64,000 nt of DNA from Pseudoalteromonas citrea (GTDB lineage Bacteria > Pseudomonadota > Gammaproteobacteria > Enterobacterales > Alteromonadaceae), in NCBI RefSeq assembly GCF_000238375.3, contig NZ_AHBZ03000027.1, positions 620,001-684,000 of the forward strand, written 5' to 3'. A program made the position numbers and the translations under genes. Positions 7,695 to 18,119 of the stretch are shown one piece after another. Each line of letters starts with the position of its first letter. Positions within the stretch are counted from its first letter, which is position 1. The notes below the pieces were generated by a model. That model was not told the DNA's origin. It searched no databases and saw nothing but the letters and a program-made list of their open reading frames with translations.

Positions 7695-9480
7695 CCATAT
7701 TGGGGTATGTACAGACTTTATTGCGGCCTGACTTTTTTGCATCATACAGTGCTGAGTCGGCATATTGAATAAGCTTATCAGCATAAGCTTGTGTGTCTTT
7801 CGAAGTATAAACCCCGATACTGACCGTCATCGGGATGGTTACTCGTGGAGTATGGTAGGGAGTGTTTTGTATTTCAGCTCTGATATTTTGAGCGATTGCC
7901 AGTGCTTCAATAGATGGGCGTTCTGGTAATAGGATACAAAACTCTTCCCCGCCATATCTGGCAACAATATCTCCTGCAAAGTTACAGCTTGCAGTCAACA
8001 CAGTGGCAATATGTACAAGGCAGTTATCGCCGACTTGGTGGCCATGTTCGTCGTTAATCAATTTGAAAAAATCTATATCAATTAGTAATATACTGAGCGG
8101 GTGCTGAAACCGAATGGATCGAGCGCATTCATCTTCAAGACACTGATTGAGCATACGGCGGTTTGCGATCTGCGTTAAATGGTCGGTATTATTAGCAAGT
8201 TCAAGCTGTGATACTACGTGTTGTAATTCGTTAGTTCGCGCTTGGACTTGAAGCTCTAGTTGTTCATTTTGAATCCTTTGTGTCGTGACTAGCCGCTTTT
8301 GTATGTCGTATCTCTTTCTTTTTTCAAAGCTAATTCTTTCTGCGATGGCAAATGACAAGCAAGCAACTTCAATTGCTGTGCCTATTAGCAAGGCATGTTC
8401 ACTAAACCATGTGCGGTCTAATAACGTAAATTTGTTTGCTGCAAGAATGACCCCGCCACTAAGCGCAGCGCCCCATGCAATGGTATAATAAATAGCCAGT
8501 TTTGAGCCATCTAATAATCTAGTGGCACCACAGGCAACTCCCCAAATGCAAGCAAAAACGGCTAAATAAATAGTGCTTTGAATTACATTTGAATAGCTTA
8601 AGAAGGCAGATAAAAACAGTATAAATAGGGCGCACAGCAAGATCGCTTGGCAGCCATAATAAAGGTATTTTCTGGTAGTCTGTAAGTCAAGTAATTGAAT
8701 AATAAACAGTACGCCAAAAGAAATAGAGCTCAGCAAGAATATCACTATCGATTGGTCGTTCCACCAAAGGCTACGAGGCCAGAAATATTGAAAGCCAACC
8801 CCACTTAAGCTTAAATAAAATAGGGTCATAGAAGCTACATATGCCACATAAAATAACAATGTTTTATCTTTAATTGATACGAAAAGCAGTAAATTGTAGA
8901 TAGCCATGATCCCCATTAAACCAAAGTAAATGCCGATGACCAAGAGCCTTGTCTGGTCAGCTTTATAAAATGTTGATTCAGGCCACATAAAAATAGGGAC
9001 TTGCATGCTGCTAGCCGTTTCTACATGGATATATAGGGTACTCAAGTGATTGGAACTCGGTAATGGGAATACAAAATGGGGGTGGGTAATAGGCCGTGCT
9101 TCAAAGGGCTGTTTGTCGCCAAGGAAATATTGAGTAGTAACTTTGTCGTTTTGAATAATATAGATGGTTAAGTTGTCTATAACTGGGTTTGCAATTTCGA
9201 TAAGATAATGTTGTGAATTATTGACTGCATTCAGGTCCACCTTTAACCAATAAGTTTTTTTAGTGTAACCTAAATTAAAGCTTTCTTGCGTGCTTTTTAT
9301 CCATTGTGTGTTTGGCAGTGTAATCATTTCACTGAAGGAACTCGACTGACTCTCCGTGTAATAAAGAGCGGAATTCAAGTTTATCCGTTGAGCTGAGCCT
9401 GCAATTTGGAGCTCCGCAATAGCCATATTGCACGAAAAACCAGTGAGCATCCATATAATTACCATTGCAATTGCTTTCAT
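7681..9480 (-). CDS. 7TMR-DISM diguanylate cyclase
   Basis: Membrane-bound diguanylate cyclase of 599 residues. It has a signal peptide, a 7TMR-DISMED2 extracellular domain (about 35-165), seven membrane helices (about 180-385), a coiled coil (about 385-425) and a C-terminal GGDEF domain with the active-site motif GGEEF in ARYGGEEFCILLPE. The inhibitory RxxD site expected just before it reads FAGD, so product inhibition at the I-site is probably lost. The domain start is marked by DHLTQIANRRML. It shares its sensor architecture with the convergent histidine kinase, and the two may sense the same class of ligand, perhaps carbohydrate, as is proposed for DISMED2. Confidence 0.92.
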   Translation of the reverse strand: MKAIAMVIIWMLTGFSCNMAIAELQIAGSAQRINLNSALYYTESQSSSFSEMITLPNTQWIKSTQESFNLGYTKKTYWLKVDLNAVNNSQHYLIEIANPVIDNLTIYIIQNDKVTTQYFLGDKQPFEARPITHPHFVFPLPSSNHLSTLYIHVETASSMQVPIFMWPESTFYKADQTRLLVIGIYFGLMGIMAIYNLLLFVSIKDKTLLFYVAYVASMTLFYLSLSGVGFQYFWPRSLWWNDQSIVIFLLSSISFGVLFIIQLLDLQTTRKYLYYGCQAILLCALFILFLSAFLSYSNVIQSTIYLAVFACIWGVACGATRLLDGSKLAIYYTIAWGAALSGGVILAANKFTLLDRTWFSEHALLIGTAIEVACLSFAIAERISFEKRKRYDIQKRLVTTQRIQNEQLELQVQARTNELQHVVSQLELANNTDHLTQIANRRMLNQCLEDECARSIRFQHPLSILLIDIDFFKLINDEHGHQVGDNCLVHIATVLTASCNFAGDIVARYGGEEFCILLPERPSIEALAIAQNIRAEIQNTPYHTPRVTIPMTVSIGVYTSKDTQAYADKLIQYADSALYDAKKSGRNKVCTYPNMVTPQ

Positions 9481-9709
9481 TGGTGGCCTTGATTATGCGC
9501 AAAATAGATACACCGTATAGATATAATAAGCGTAAGAGATGTTTAAGATGAGGGCAAATAATGATGTGTATTATAAAGGTCACATTGAAAAATGTGTTTG
9601 TTGTCTAACGTAACTCAGCAAAATAGGATATAAACGAGATAATTTTTGCCAAATGTGGTTCAATCATAGATTAATAATAAGTATGTTACATTTCATAAAC
9701 TGGATAATT

Positions 9710-11518
9710 ATGATCATAAAAACTATCACGGCTGCGACCTTATTGGTCATTCTTTCTGGATGTACAACGAGTAACACAAGGCTTGATCTAGCGCAGAAAA
9801 ATAGCGTGGGAGCGCAACAGTCTGACAATGAAAAAGTGACGGTGATAACACAAAATTATTTTGATGACATGGTTTCGTTGAATCCTGTCAATGGCACATA
9901 TGTAGGCTATGAACAATATAATGATAAGTTTCAAGGCCCCAGTACGTTGGCTAGTCGCTCTCAATATATAACGTTGCTTGAAGGCTATCAAAAAAAGTTA
10001 AGTGCAATAGACAAAAAGGGGTTAACAGGGCAAAGCTTGATTAGCTATAACATTCTTGAACGTGACCTCGCATTTTCTCTGTCGGGCACTCGATTTCCAA
10101 CCTACCTTATTCCAATCAATCAAATGTTTGGTGCACATAATACTTTTGCTAGTTTAGGAAGTGGAGCAAGTGCCCAACCGTTCAATACCGTTAAAGATTA
10201 CGATAACTTTATTTCAAGAGCTGAACAGTATGTACTCTGGTTAGATGGCGTCGTGGCAAATATGCGCGAAGGAATAAAACAGGGCGTTGTTCTGCCCAAA
10301 GTTTTAAGTTTAAAGCTGCTGCCTCAGTTTACAGCTCATATTGTAGATAATGCGCAAGATTCTGTGTTTTGGCAACCAATAGCTAATATGCCAGCGGAGT
10401 TATCAAAGCAACAACAACAAAGAATAACGCTAGCCTACCGGGAGATGATAGAAAGTACACTTATACCAGCATATAAAAAAGTGGCTTCTTTTCTTAAAAC
10501 TGAGTACATACCAAAAAGCCGTAACTCGGTCGGTTTAGGGGCTTTGCCAAATGGTGAGGCATGGTATGAATATAATATTGAAAAACATACCACAATGAAA
10601 TTGACAGCTGACGAAATTCATCAAACAGGACTAGCTGAAGTCAAACGCATCCGAAACGAAATGATGTGGGTTAAAGAGCAAGTTGAGTTTAAAGGTGATT
10701 TACAAGCATTCTTTGTTCACCTTCGTGAGAGTGATGAGTTTTATTTTGACTCACCCGAGGCGCTTATAAGCGCTTATGAAAATGTGAAGCGTAAAATCGA
10801 TCAACGTGTGCCCTTACTGTTTGATATTAAACCACGTGCTGATTATGTGGTAAAAGCGGTCGAGTCATTTAGAGCAGAGTCAGCAGCGGGGGCATCATAT
10901 TCATCTCCCGCCCCTGATGGTTCAAGGCCGGGGGTTTTTTATGTTAATACCCATAACTTAAAAGCACAGCCAAAGTTTTTGGTTGAGACTTTGTCAATAC
11001 ATGAAGCCGCGCCTGGGCACCATTTTCAAATTGCGTTACAGCAAGAAATAAAAGGCGTCCCCATGTTTCGAAAGTTTGGTGGCTATACAGTATTCTCAGA
11101 AGGCTGGGCGTTATATGCTGAAAGTTTAGGGAAAGAGCTGGGGTTATTCACCGATCCATTAATGTGGTACGGACGCTTAGTCGATGAGCAGTTAAGAGCA
11201 ATGCGCTTAGTGGTTGATACAGGCCTTCACGCAAAAAATTGGAGTAGAGAACAAGCTATTGAATTTATGATCAATAACTCATCTATGGCCGAAAGTGATG
11301 TTGTTGCAGAAGTAGAACGTTATATTGCGTGGCCAGGTCAGGCTGTTTCTTACAAAATAGGACAGTTCAAAATTCAGGAGTTAAAAGACTACGCGCAAAA
11401 AGCGCTTGGTGAACGGTTTGATGTTAAAGCGTTTCATCGCCAAATCTTAACTGATGGAGCAGTGCCAATGGCGATTTTAGAGCGTAAAATCAAAGCTTGG
11501 GTAGCCAGCCAGGCCTAA
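9710..11518 (+). CDS. DUF885 family lipoprotein, probable metallopeptidase
   Basis: Exported lipoprotein of about 602 residues. The start at 9710 (MIIKTITAATLLVILSGC) gives a compact signal peptide with lipobox LSGC; an open frame extends upstream to 9653 but adds an unlikely leader. The C-terminal half carries HEAAPGHHFQ, the DUF885 signature that resembles a gluzincin zinc site, followed by the conserved FSEGWALYAE. This is consistent with the metal-dependent peptidases in the family. It is monocistronic and ends in a strong terminator. Confidence 0.88.
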   Translation: MIIKTITAATLLVILSGCTTSNTRLDLAQKNSVGAQQSDNEKVTVITQNYFDDMVSLNPVNGTYVGYEQYNDKFQGPSTLASRSQYITLLEGYQKKLSAIDKKGLTGQSLISYNILERDLAFSLSGTRFPTYLIPINQMFGAHNTFASLGSGASAQPFNTVKDYDNFISRAEQYVLWLDGVVANMREGIKQGVVLPKVLSLKLLPQFTAHIVDNAQDSVFWQPIANMPAELSKQQQQRITLAYREMIESTLIPAYKKVASFLKTEYIPKSRNSVGLGALPNGEAWYEYNIEKHTTMKLTADEIHQTGLAEVKRIRNEMMWVKEQVEFKGDLQAFFVHLRESDEFYFDSPEALISAYENVKRKIDQRVPLLFDIKPRADYVVKAVESFRAESAAGASYSSPAPDGSRPGVFYVNTHNLKAQPKFLVETLSIHEAAPGHHFQIALQQEIKGVPMFRKFGGYTVFSEGWALYAESLGKELGLFTDPLMWYGRLVDEQLRAMRLVVDTGLHAKNWSREQAIEFMINNSSMAESDVVAEVERYIAWPGQAVSYKIGQFKIQELKDYAQKALGERFDVKAFHRQILTDGAVPMAILERKIKAWVASQA

Positions 11519-11540
11519 TATTTCAGTTATTTAGTTAAAA

Positions 11541-11570
11541 AAAGCCCAGACCTAACACTGGGCTTTGCTT
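11541..11570 (+). terminator. rho-independent terminator after the DUF885 gene
   Basis: A 9-bp stem AAAGCCCAG / CTGGGCTTT with an 8-base loop lies 23 bases after the stop codon. Confidence 0.8.
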
Positions 11571-11629
11571 AAAGTGGTGATGTTGCGTAAAATTATGCGC
11601 TGGGGCATTTATTAAGTAGTACTGAAATC

Positions 11630-12133
11630 GTGACGAGTAAACCATTTTGGCTTTCCACTAGCCTAGAGAATATGACGCAGCAGCAATGGGAATCCATTTG
11701 TGACGGATGCGGGAAATGTTGTCTTCATTCATTTATAGACAGTGACGAAGAAGATGATGACTTTGAAAGTACCGACTTCTTGCGAGAGGGTGAAGAGCTT
11801 ATTTATACCAGCCTAGTTTGTCAGTATATCGATGAGGAAACTTGCGGGTGTACGCGTTATGAACAAAGGCAAGAGCTGGTTCCTTCGTGTGTAAAACTTA
11901 CCAAAGAAAATTTAAAAGATATCTTTTTTATGCCACAAAGCTGTAGCTACCGTCGCTTGTATGAAGGTCGGGGTTTAGCAAGCTGGCACCCATTATTAAA
12001 TGATGGCGATAAATCAAAAATGCATGACATGGGGATAAGCGCCAAGGGCCGGATCACCAAAGACAACACGGTAGATATCGAGGAAGATTTTGAGCACTAC
12101 GTGGCTCAATGGCCAACCTATGACTGTGATTGA
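11630..12133 (+). CDS. YcgN-family (UPF0260) cysteine-cluster protein
   Basis: A 167-residue cytoplasmic protein with the YcgN/YkgJ cysteine pattern: CDGCGKCCLH near residue 26, then CQYIDEETCGC, a Cys in VPSCVKLT and a Cys in QSCSYR. The order and the segment SWHPLL match E. coli YcgN. An extra acidic insert (SDEEDDDFES) follows the first Cys cluster. The start is GTG at 11630, with a weak ribosome site. The family is thought to bind zinc or iron; its role is not known. Confidence 0.88.
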   Translation: MTSKPFWLSTSLENMTQQQWESICDGCGKCCLHSFIDSDEEDDDFESTDFLREGEELIYTSLVCQYIDEETCGCTRYEQRQELVPSCVKLTKENLKDIFFMPQSCSYRRLYEGRGLASWHPLLNDGDKSKMHDMGISAKGRITKDNTVDIEEDFEHYVAQWPTYDCD

Positions 12134-12203
12134 CGAGCACAGAGCACAGTCTAGTTACATTTCATCGTAAATAATAAACAATTCAAATACAGACAATGGC
12201 GTT

Positions 12204-13520
12204 ATGCATCCACAGAGATACACGTTACAGCAGTTAAAAAATAGTGAAGTTGGGCCTGTTAAGCGACTACAAATGGTCGAGCAGTTGACAGAGTTTCCAC
12301 AAGAGATACTTGCATTGAAGGACTCGTTAGAAGTTCTCGATTTGTCCAATAATAAGTTATCTTCGTTACCGGATGAATTTGATCAATTAGAAAAGTTAAA
12401 GATAATCTTTTTATCCAATAATTGCTTTACGGAGCTACCAAAGGTGCTTGGTTGCTGTAAAAGCCTTGAAATGATTGGGTTTAAGAGTAACCAAATAACA
12501 ACTGTGCGGCCGCAGAGTTTACCGTTGACTACGCGTTGGCTAATACTGACTGATAATCATATTGAAGAGCTACCCGAGCGAATGGGCGCGCTTACACAGT
12601 TAAAAAAGTTAGCATTGGCGGGTAATAGATTAAAAAAACTGCCTGATAGTATGGCGAATTGCACCGAACTTGAGCTTATCAGGCTCTCTGCCAATAACCT
12701 TAATACCTTACCTAAATGGCTTTTTAATTTACCAAGGCTTGCATGGCTTGCTTTTTCAGGTAACCCAGTATGTGGTGCCAGAAGTAATGCACTGAACGAG
12801 TTTGCGAAAGTAAAACTGGCAGACTATGAGTTAGGCGATAAATTAGGAGAGGGCGCATCAGGTGAGATATTTTTAGCAAATCAACCGCAAGACGATCAGG
12901 GTTTTGTCGCGGTTAAACGTTTTAAAGGCGCAATTACCAGTGATGGATACCCGCAAGATGAGCTTGATTGTTGTTTAAATGCCGGTGCCCATGCAAATTT
13001 AGTGAAAACCATTGCACAAATAAATGATACCTCATCGCTGGGTATTGTCATGGAATTAATTCCACCAACGTATCGTAATTTGGGTTTACCACCGAGTTTA
13101 ATTACATGTACACGTGATACATTCCCTGGTAATACACATCATGGTGTTGAACATATACACCTGCTTGCTGTTCAAATGGCATCTGTCTTGGCACATTTAC
13201 ATGCGCATAACGTTAGCCATGGTGATATTTATGCCCATAACTCACTCATCAATGAGCACTATCACCTATTATTTGGTGATTTTGGTGCAGCTAGTCAGTT
13301 ACATCATTTAGATTCTTATCAAAGAGATGCAATGGAATCAATTGAAGTAAGAGCGTTTGGATATTTTATTGAAGATCTACTTACAGTAAGTGGAACGTCG
13401 AATGCAGAACAGTTAACCCTTCAACATCGCTTAGAGGCTTTGATCAAAGCGTGTACGTTAGAGCCTATTAGTGCGCGGCCAAAGTTCACCGATATTATTG
13501 GTTTGCTCAATAAAGATTAG
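12204..13520 (+). CDS. leucine-rich-repeat protein kinase fusion
   Basis: A 438-residue protein with two parts. Residues ~1-200 hold about seven LRRs of the LxxLxLxxNxLxxLP type. Residues ~205-435 form a Hanks-type protein kinase with glycine loop LGEGASGEIF, lysine in VAVKRFKG, catalytic loop HGDIYAHN (in place of HRDLKPxN) and DFG as FGDFGAAS. The Arg-to-Gly change in HRD means it is a non-RD kinase but keeps the catalytic Asp. No signal peptide or membrane helix is visible, so it is cytoplasmic. Its substrate is unknown. It sits alone, downstream of the YcgN-like gene on the same strand. Confidence 0.87.
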   Translation: MHPQRYTLQQLKNSEVGPVKRLQMVEQLTEFPQEILALKDSLEVLDLSNNKLSSLPDEFDQLEKLKIIFLSNNCFTELPKVLGCCKSLEMIGFKSNQITTVRPQSLPLTTRWLILTDNHIEELPERMGALTQLKKLALAGNRLKKLPDSMANCTELELIRLSANNLNTLPKWLFNLPRLAWLAFSGNPVCGARSNALNEFAKVKLADYELGDKLGEGASGEIFLANQPQDDQGFVAVKRFKGAITSDGYPQDELDCCLNAGAHANLVKTIAQINDTSSLGIVMELIPPTYRNLGLPPSLITCTRDTFPGNTHHGVEHIHLLAVQMASVLAHLHAHNVSHGDIYAHNSLINEHYHLLFGDFGAASQLHHLDSYQRDAMESIEVRAFGYFIEDLLTVSGTSNAEQLTLQHRLEALIKACTLEPISARPKFTDIIGLLNKD

Positions 13521-13605
13521 TCACAATTGATCTGCATCTTTAGATATATTCAGTAGTGAGATAAAGTCTGTACTTTGTTTATTTAACTGGTCTTATATTA
13601 TTTCA

Positions 13606-15777
13606 CTACTGTGTTTGAAGAGGTAAAGATAAGCTTACCTTGAGCCCACCTAACTTACTTTTCTGTGCTTTAATATCTCCGTTATGAAGTGTGATCACTT
13701 GTTTTACTATTGCTAACCCAATGCCATGGCCTGCAATATTGGTTGTTGCTAAATTAGGTGTTCTGTATAAATGGTCAAAGATGTGTGGTAAATGTTGGTC
13801 ACTTACTGTGGGGGCTGAATCTTCAATGATAAAGACTAAAGCATATTTTGTGACTCGCATATTTAAGGTGATACAGCCTGGGCTATGAGTATATTTAATT
13901 GAATTGTTGATAAGGTTCGATATAACTTGGCGGATTCTTACAGGGTCAATATGAATGGTGTTTATACTCGTTTGACTTTGGTATGAGTATTGATATTTGT
14001 GCGACGTGATCAAAAGAGGTAAGTCGGTTTCTATTTGAGCTGAAAACTCGGAGATGCTTTGGGACCTTAATGCTATTTTGAATTGAGCTTCTTCAAGTAA
14101 TGCTATGCCGGCCAAGTCATTAATCAAACTATGAATATCACCAAGTTTATTGTCTAGGCGGTTCAAGTTTGTATCATCTCTAGGCGAGATATTATGTTGC
14201 ATCGCTTCTAATTGCAGCTTTGCTGCTGTAATAGGCGTACTTAAATCATGGGCAATTTGTGAAAAGAGGGTATTTCTTTGCATGATGATTTGGTCTAAAT
14301 AGAGATTTTTTTGATTAAGCAATTTTTTGTTACTAAGACTGCGCAAGAAGAAGAATATAAAAACAATACTGATTATGGTAAACAAAAGTAGTATTATCAA
14401 TGCGCTATTTTGTGATTTAGATAGTTTGGTTTGTATTTTTGAGTGTTCTAATTGACTATTCTTTATTAGAATATCTTTGTTCAAAGACTCTAGGGAGTTT
14501 TGCACGTACGCGAGTTCTTTATCTAAGTTAGTTTGTGCATATTGTTTTTCTAATTTCGTAAGCTGTTTTTGCCAGTCATATGCGTGCACATAATTATTTT
14601 CTTTTTCATATAACTCAGCCAACATTTGGGTAGCGGCTATTTGCGTGAGCCAAAAGTCATGAACTTTAGCTTGTTCTAATGTTTTCTTTATAAGTTGTTT
14701 TGCCTGTTGTGTATTACCGAGTAGAAAGTGAATGCGGCTAAGGTGTAATAAACTTTTACTCTTTAAATGAAAATCACCTTTCGCTTTATTTGCAACATTT
14801 ACGACTTGTTCTTGCAATATCAGCGCTTCTTCAAACTTCTTTTGTGCAGTTAAAGTCAGTGATAAATTGTGCTGTGCCCAAGCGACATTGCGTTGACTTT
14901 TTGTCGCGGTAAATGCGTCAATTGCTTGCAGCGCATAGGTTTTAGCAGTGTCAAATTGACCTAATTTATACGTATTATAACTTAGCTGTGCAAGACTATG
15001 CCCGATATGGGATAAGTCAGCAGATCTCTTATCTATTTCATAGGCTAATTTGAAATATTCGACCGACTTTTCATAGTTGCCTATATCTGAGTAAGATACA
15101 GCTATCGCGTATAATGTACCTGCCTTTTTACTTTCGCTTATCTTTAGTTTAGTTTCAATTTCAAACTTTTTTAACTTATACATTAGCGCGAGCTTAATCT
15201 GATCGACTTGTTCTAGTAGTCTTGCGATACTATGATACAGGCTAGCGAGTAACAGGGGAGTAAGCTGTGCCTCGTATTCATCAAAGTGATGGGTGATCAG
15301 GTTTATACCTTCATAATATCGGCCAGTATTATGGTATAAATTAGCGAGATCTGAGAGTACTCTAGTCTGCAATTCAAAGTGACCCAACTTTCTATATGTG
15401 TCTAATGCATTACTCAGATACATGTCGCTGGCATCGTAATGGTGATTATTGTAAAGGACTTTGCCTAGCCGGTGTTTAATTTTAGTGTGAAGCAGGGGGA
15501 CATTCTTTGTCGTTGGTAACGTCTTTTTAAGTATACGCTGGGCTTCATCCGCCTGACCTGTATTGTCTAACGATTTCGCCAATAGGACCACAAAGTCGAC
15601 CTGAAGTTCTAAATCATTCGACTGATTTATTTGCGCTTCAATTGACTGAATTAAACGAATTCGTTCTAGATTATTGTGCAGTGAGTGGGCGTGTGCCAGT
15701 TGACTGTGTAACGGGCTCTGCTCGGTGGCTAAACTAGCATTTATCCAAAACAAAAAACAGAATACAATTCTTGCCAA
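13606..15777 (-). CDS. TPR-containing sensor histidine kinase
   Basis: A 723-residue membrane sensor. An N-terminal signal peptide (MARIVFCFLFWINASLA) is followed by a periplasmic helical region of many TPRs over ~25-400. A coiled coil follows, then one membrane helix near 465-485 (ALIILLLFTIISIVFIFFF), HisKA with the phosphoacceptor in AHDLSTP, and HATPase with HGIGLAIVKQVI. HDLSTP in place of HELRTP is a common variant. No response regulator is adjacent. The nearest gene upstream on the same strand is the fructokinase, but the 150-base gap argues against an operon. Confidence 0.87.
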   Translation of the reverse strand: MARIVFCFLFWINASLATEQSPLHSQLAHAHSLHNNLERIRLIQSIEAQINQSNDLELQVDFVVLLAKSLDNTGQADEAQRILKKTLPTTKNVPLLHTKIKHRLGKVLYNNHHYDASDMYLSNALDTYRKLGHFELQTRVLSDLANLYHNTGRYYEGINLITHHFDEYEAQLTPLLLASLYHSIARLLEQVDQIKLALMYKLKKFEIETKLKISESKKAGTLYAIAVSYSDIGNYEKSVEYFKLAYEIDKRSADLSHIGHSLAQLSYNTYKLGQFDTAKTYALQAIDAFTATKSQRNVAWAQHNLSLTLTAQKKFEEALILQEQVVNVANKAKGDFHLKSKSLLHLSRIHFLLGNTQQAKQLIKKTLEQAKVHDFWLTQIAATQMLAELYEKENNYVHAYDWQKQLTKLEKQYAQTNLDKELAYVQNSLESLNKDILIKNSQLEHSKIQTKLSKSQNSALIILLLFTIISIVFIFFFLRSLSNKKLLNQKNLYLDQIIMQRNTLFSQIAHDLSTPITAAKLQLEAMQHNISPRDDTNLNRLDNKLGDIHSLINDLAGIALLEEAQFKIALRSQSISEFSAQIETDLPLLITSHKYQYSYQSQTSINTIHIDPVRIRQVISNLINNSIKYTHSPGCITLNMRVTKYALVFIIEDSAPTVSDQHLPHIFDHLYRTPNLATTNIAGHGIGLAIVKQVITLHNGDIKAQKSKLGGLKVSLSLPLQTQ

Positions 15778-15929
15778 ATTTACAACTCTTTATCACATAA
15801 TTGAGCGTAAAGGATATATCATATTGTATCTGCTAGCGAGGAGATATACTGCTCTTAGTTTTAATATGAGCTCTTAGTAGGAGGAACTAACCTGTTTGTC
15901 AGTTAGTTCATCACCTTCTAGGTTGTGTA

Positions 15930-16877
15930 TCACTCAATTGTTGCTATATCTGATGCTGCTGGCAGTGACGAGAATGCCCCCTTTTTTTGAACAGCGAAAG
16001 CACCACATTTACTCGCATAAAGTATCGCTTCTTTTATGAATGCACTATCTGATAGCTTTGATTTATTATTATTGCCTACCAGCTGCGCGATTAAACCACC
16101 GACAAATGCATCGCCAGCGGCTGTTGTATCAACTGCACGTACGGTTGGTGGAGATATAAGACCACTGCTACTATTAGTAAAGTAACGTATGTCATTTGCG
16201 CCATCAGTAATAATGAGACATTTCACATTTGCTTTGAGTATTGCGGCAATAGTGACGTCCTCATGCTGTTCTGGGTGACTGTATTGATTTAGAAAAGTGA
16301 GCTCTTCGCTCGCCAGCTTTACAACATCACTTAACGAAATAACATGCCAAAGCCGCTCTATCGTATGATTTAATGACGACCAGAGGTTGAGCCTTAAGTT
16401 CATGTCAAAACTTGTAAGTAAGCCATGCTTTTTAGCTTGAGTCAGAGCATAAATCGTTGACTTATATATATTTGATTCGGTAAGGCTATTACTGCAAACA
16501 TGGATAAGTGTATGGTTATGGAACATTTCGGTATCGAAGTCATCCACTCTAAAGAGGAGATCAGCTGCAGGTGGACGGTAAAAACTGAAACTGCGTTCAC
16601 CATTTTTATCTAACGATACAAATGCCAAAGCGGTTTTGGCTTTATCGGTAAATAAACAATATTGAGTATTAACGTTATGCTCTTTTAGCTCTTGTTGCAA
16701 AAACTCACCAAACATGTCCTGACCTACCATGCCACAAAAACTTGCACTAACACCTTGTTTTGCCACAGCTACGGCCACATTAGCCGGTGCGCCACCAGCA
16801 AATTTAGTAAACGACTCAGGGGTTTTACCGTCGGATAAAAAGTCGATTAATGCTTCTCCAAAACAGACAACACTCAT
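15930..16877 (-). CDS. PfkB-family fructokinase
   Basis: A 315-residue cytoplasmic ribokinase-family sugar kinase. It has the N-terminal GGAPANVAVAVAKQG signature and the C-terminal DTTAAGDAFVGG signature that holds the catalytic Asp and anion hole. It probably phosphorylates fructose to fructose-6-phosphate. The start overlaps the stop of the upstream AGE-family isomerase gene (TAATG), which implies coupled translation and sequential function. With the divergent sugar transporter and GH92 mannosidase, the expected substrate is fructose made from mannose; this is inference from context. Confidence 0.88.
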   Translation of the reverse strand: MSVVCFGEALIDFLSDGKTPESFTKFAGGAPANVAVAVAKQGVSASFCGMVGQDMFGEFLQQELKEHNVNTQYCLFTDKAKTALAFVSLDKNGERSFSFYRPPAADLLFRVDDFDTEMFHNHTLIHVCSNSLTESNIYKSTIYALTQAKKHGLLTSFDMNLRLNLWSSLNHTIERLWHVISLSDVVKLASEELTFLNQYSHPEQHEDVTIAAILKANVKCLIITDGANDIRYFTNSSSGLISPPTVRAVDTTAAGDAFVGGLIAQLVGNNNKSKLSDSAFIKEAILYASKCGAFAVQKKGAFSSLPAASDIATIE

Positions 16878-18109
16878 TATTTTAGCTCTTCTAATTCATA
16901 GGCACGTAAGACCTCATAACAGGCCCCCATAGTGTGATAGTCAGTTTTTCCTGCTGGACTTTTTTCATCACTATATGCACGATTATCTTGTGTGAGAATA
17001 CGATACCATGCGCCATAATTATGGTCGATCATATGCGTCCAACTGTATTGCCAAATTTTGTCGTACCATTGCCAGTATTTATCGTCACCCGTTGCTATTG
17101 CCAGTAATGCTGCTGCTGAAAAGCTTTCCGCTTGAACCCAGAAATATTTATCGCCGTCGCAAATACTAAAGTCGGGCGCAAAGCCATAGCAGATCCCCCC
17201 ATGCTCATTATCCCAAGCATGATCAAGCGCAGAATCAAACAGTGCTTTAGCCGTGTCTATCATCCAAGGCTCGCTTTTATGACGGTTCAAGATCAGTAAA
17301 AGCTTAGTCCATTCAGTTTGATGACCCGGTTGAAACCCCCATGGTCTAAATAGTTGCTTAGGATCATCTTTGTTATATTCCCAGTCAATGTGCCACTCAG
17401 TATTATAGTGTTCCCATACGAGCCCGTTTGCTAACGCTGCTTTTTTCACTGTCATAGTGTGTGCTAAATCATAGGCGCGAGCTAAAAACTTATCATTCTT
17501 AGTCGCTTCAAAGCACATTAACAGGGCTTCACACATATGCATGTTGGCGTTTTGTCCTCGATAGTCATCAGGAGATTGGAATTGGCTATCATATTCATCG
17601 AGGTATAATTTGTGTTCTGTTAAATAGTATTTATCTTCAAGTAACTGCCAAACATTTTCTATTGTATTGTTAGCGCTTTCAACTCCCGCTTTTAGCGCAA
17701 CGGCATTAGCAAGTAACACAAACGCAAGTCCATAACAATGATTTGTTGTATCTGATGCAATACCGTTTTCAATGAGCCACGCATAACCGCCATTACTTTG
17801 TTTATGGACGTTTTCTAAGTAATCTAAGCCATGCACAATAAGTTCACGACGTGATTTGCTAGGCTCAGCTAAATAAGCCATTGCGTAGTTAAATACAAAT
17901 CGTGTACTGGATACCAAATGCCGTGTGCTTTTGTCGTAAATATCACCGTTGTCTTTAAAGAACTGATAAAAGCCACCTTGTGGATCAATACAATTAGGAT
18001 GATAGAAATTCATAGTAGTATTAATGTGCTTACGTAAAAAATCAGCACTTCTAAAGTCTTGCGGCATCCGACGCTCCATTGTTATTTTGATAACTAACTT
18101 TAGCATCAT
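16877..18109 (-). CDS. AGE-family sugar isomerase, probable mannose isomerase
   Basis: Member of the N-acylglucosamine 2-epimerase (AGE) alpha6/alpha6-barrel family, about 400 residues, with conserved segments such as STRFVFNYA, HCYGLAFVLLA, GQNANMHMCEALL, GFQPGHQTEWTKLL and KTDYHTMGACYEV. The His residues in these segments match the AGE/YihS catalytic positions. In this setting mannose to fructose is the most economical reaction, since the next gene is a PfkB kinase. The annotated end includes a possible upstream start; MPQDFRSADFLRK at about 18067 is an alternative start. A LacI-type operator lies at 18120-18133. Confidence 0.85.
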   Translation of the reverse strand: MMLKLVIKITMERRMPQDFRSADFLRKHINTTMNFYHPNCIDPQGGFYQFFKDNGDIYDKSTRHLVSSTRFVFNYAMAYLAEPSKSRRELIVHGLDYLENVHKQSNGGYAWLIENGIASDTTNHCYGLAFVLLANAVALKAGVESANNTIENVWQLLEDKYYLTEHKLYLDEYDSQFQSPDDYRGQNANMHMCEALLMCFEATKNDKFLARAYDLAHTMTVKKAALANGLVWEHYNTEWHIDWEYNKDDPKQLFRPWGFQPGHQTEWTKLLLILNRHKSEPWMIDTAKALFDSALDHAWDNEHGGICYGFAPDFSICDGDKYFWVQAESFSAAALLAIATGDDKYWQWYDKIWQYSWTHMIDHNYGAWYRILTQDNRAYSDEKSPAGKTDYHTMGACYEVLRAYELEELK

Positions 18110-18119
18110 TTGAAATTAT

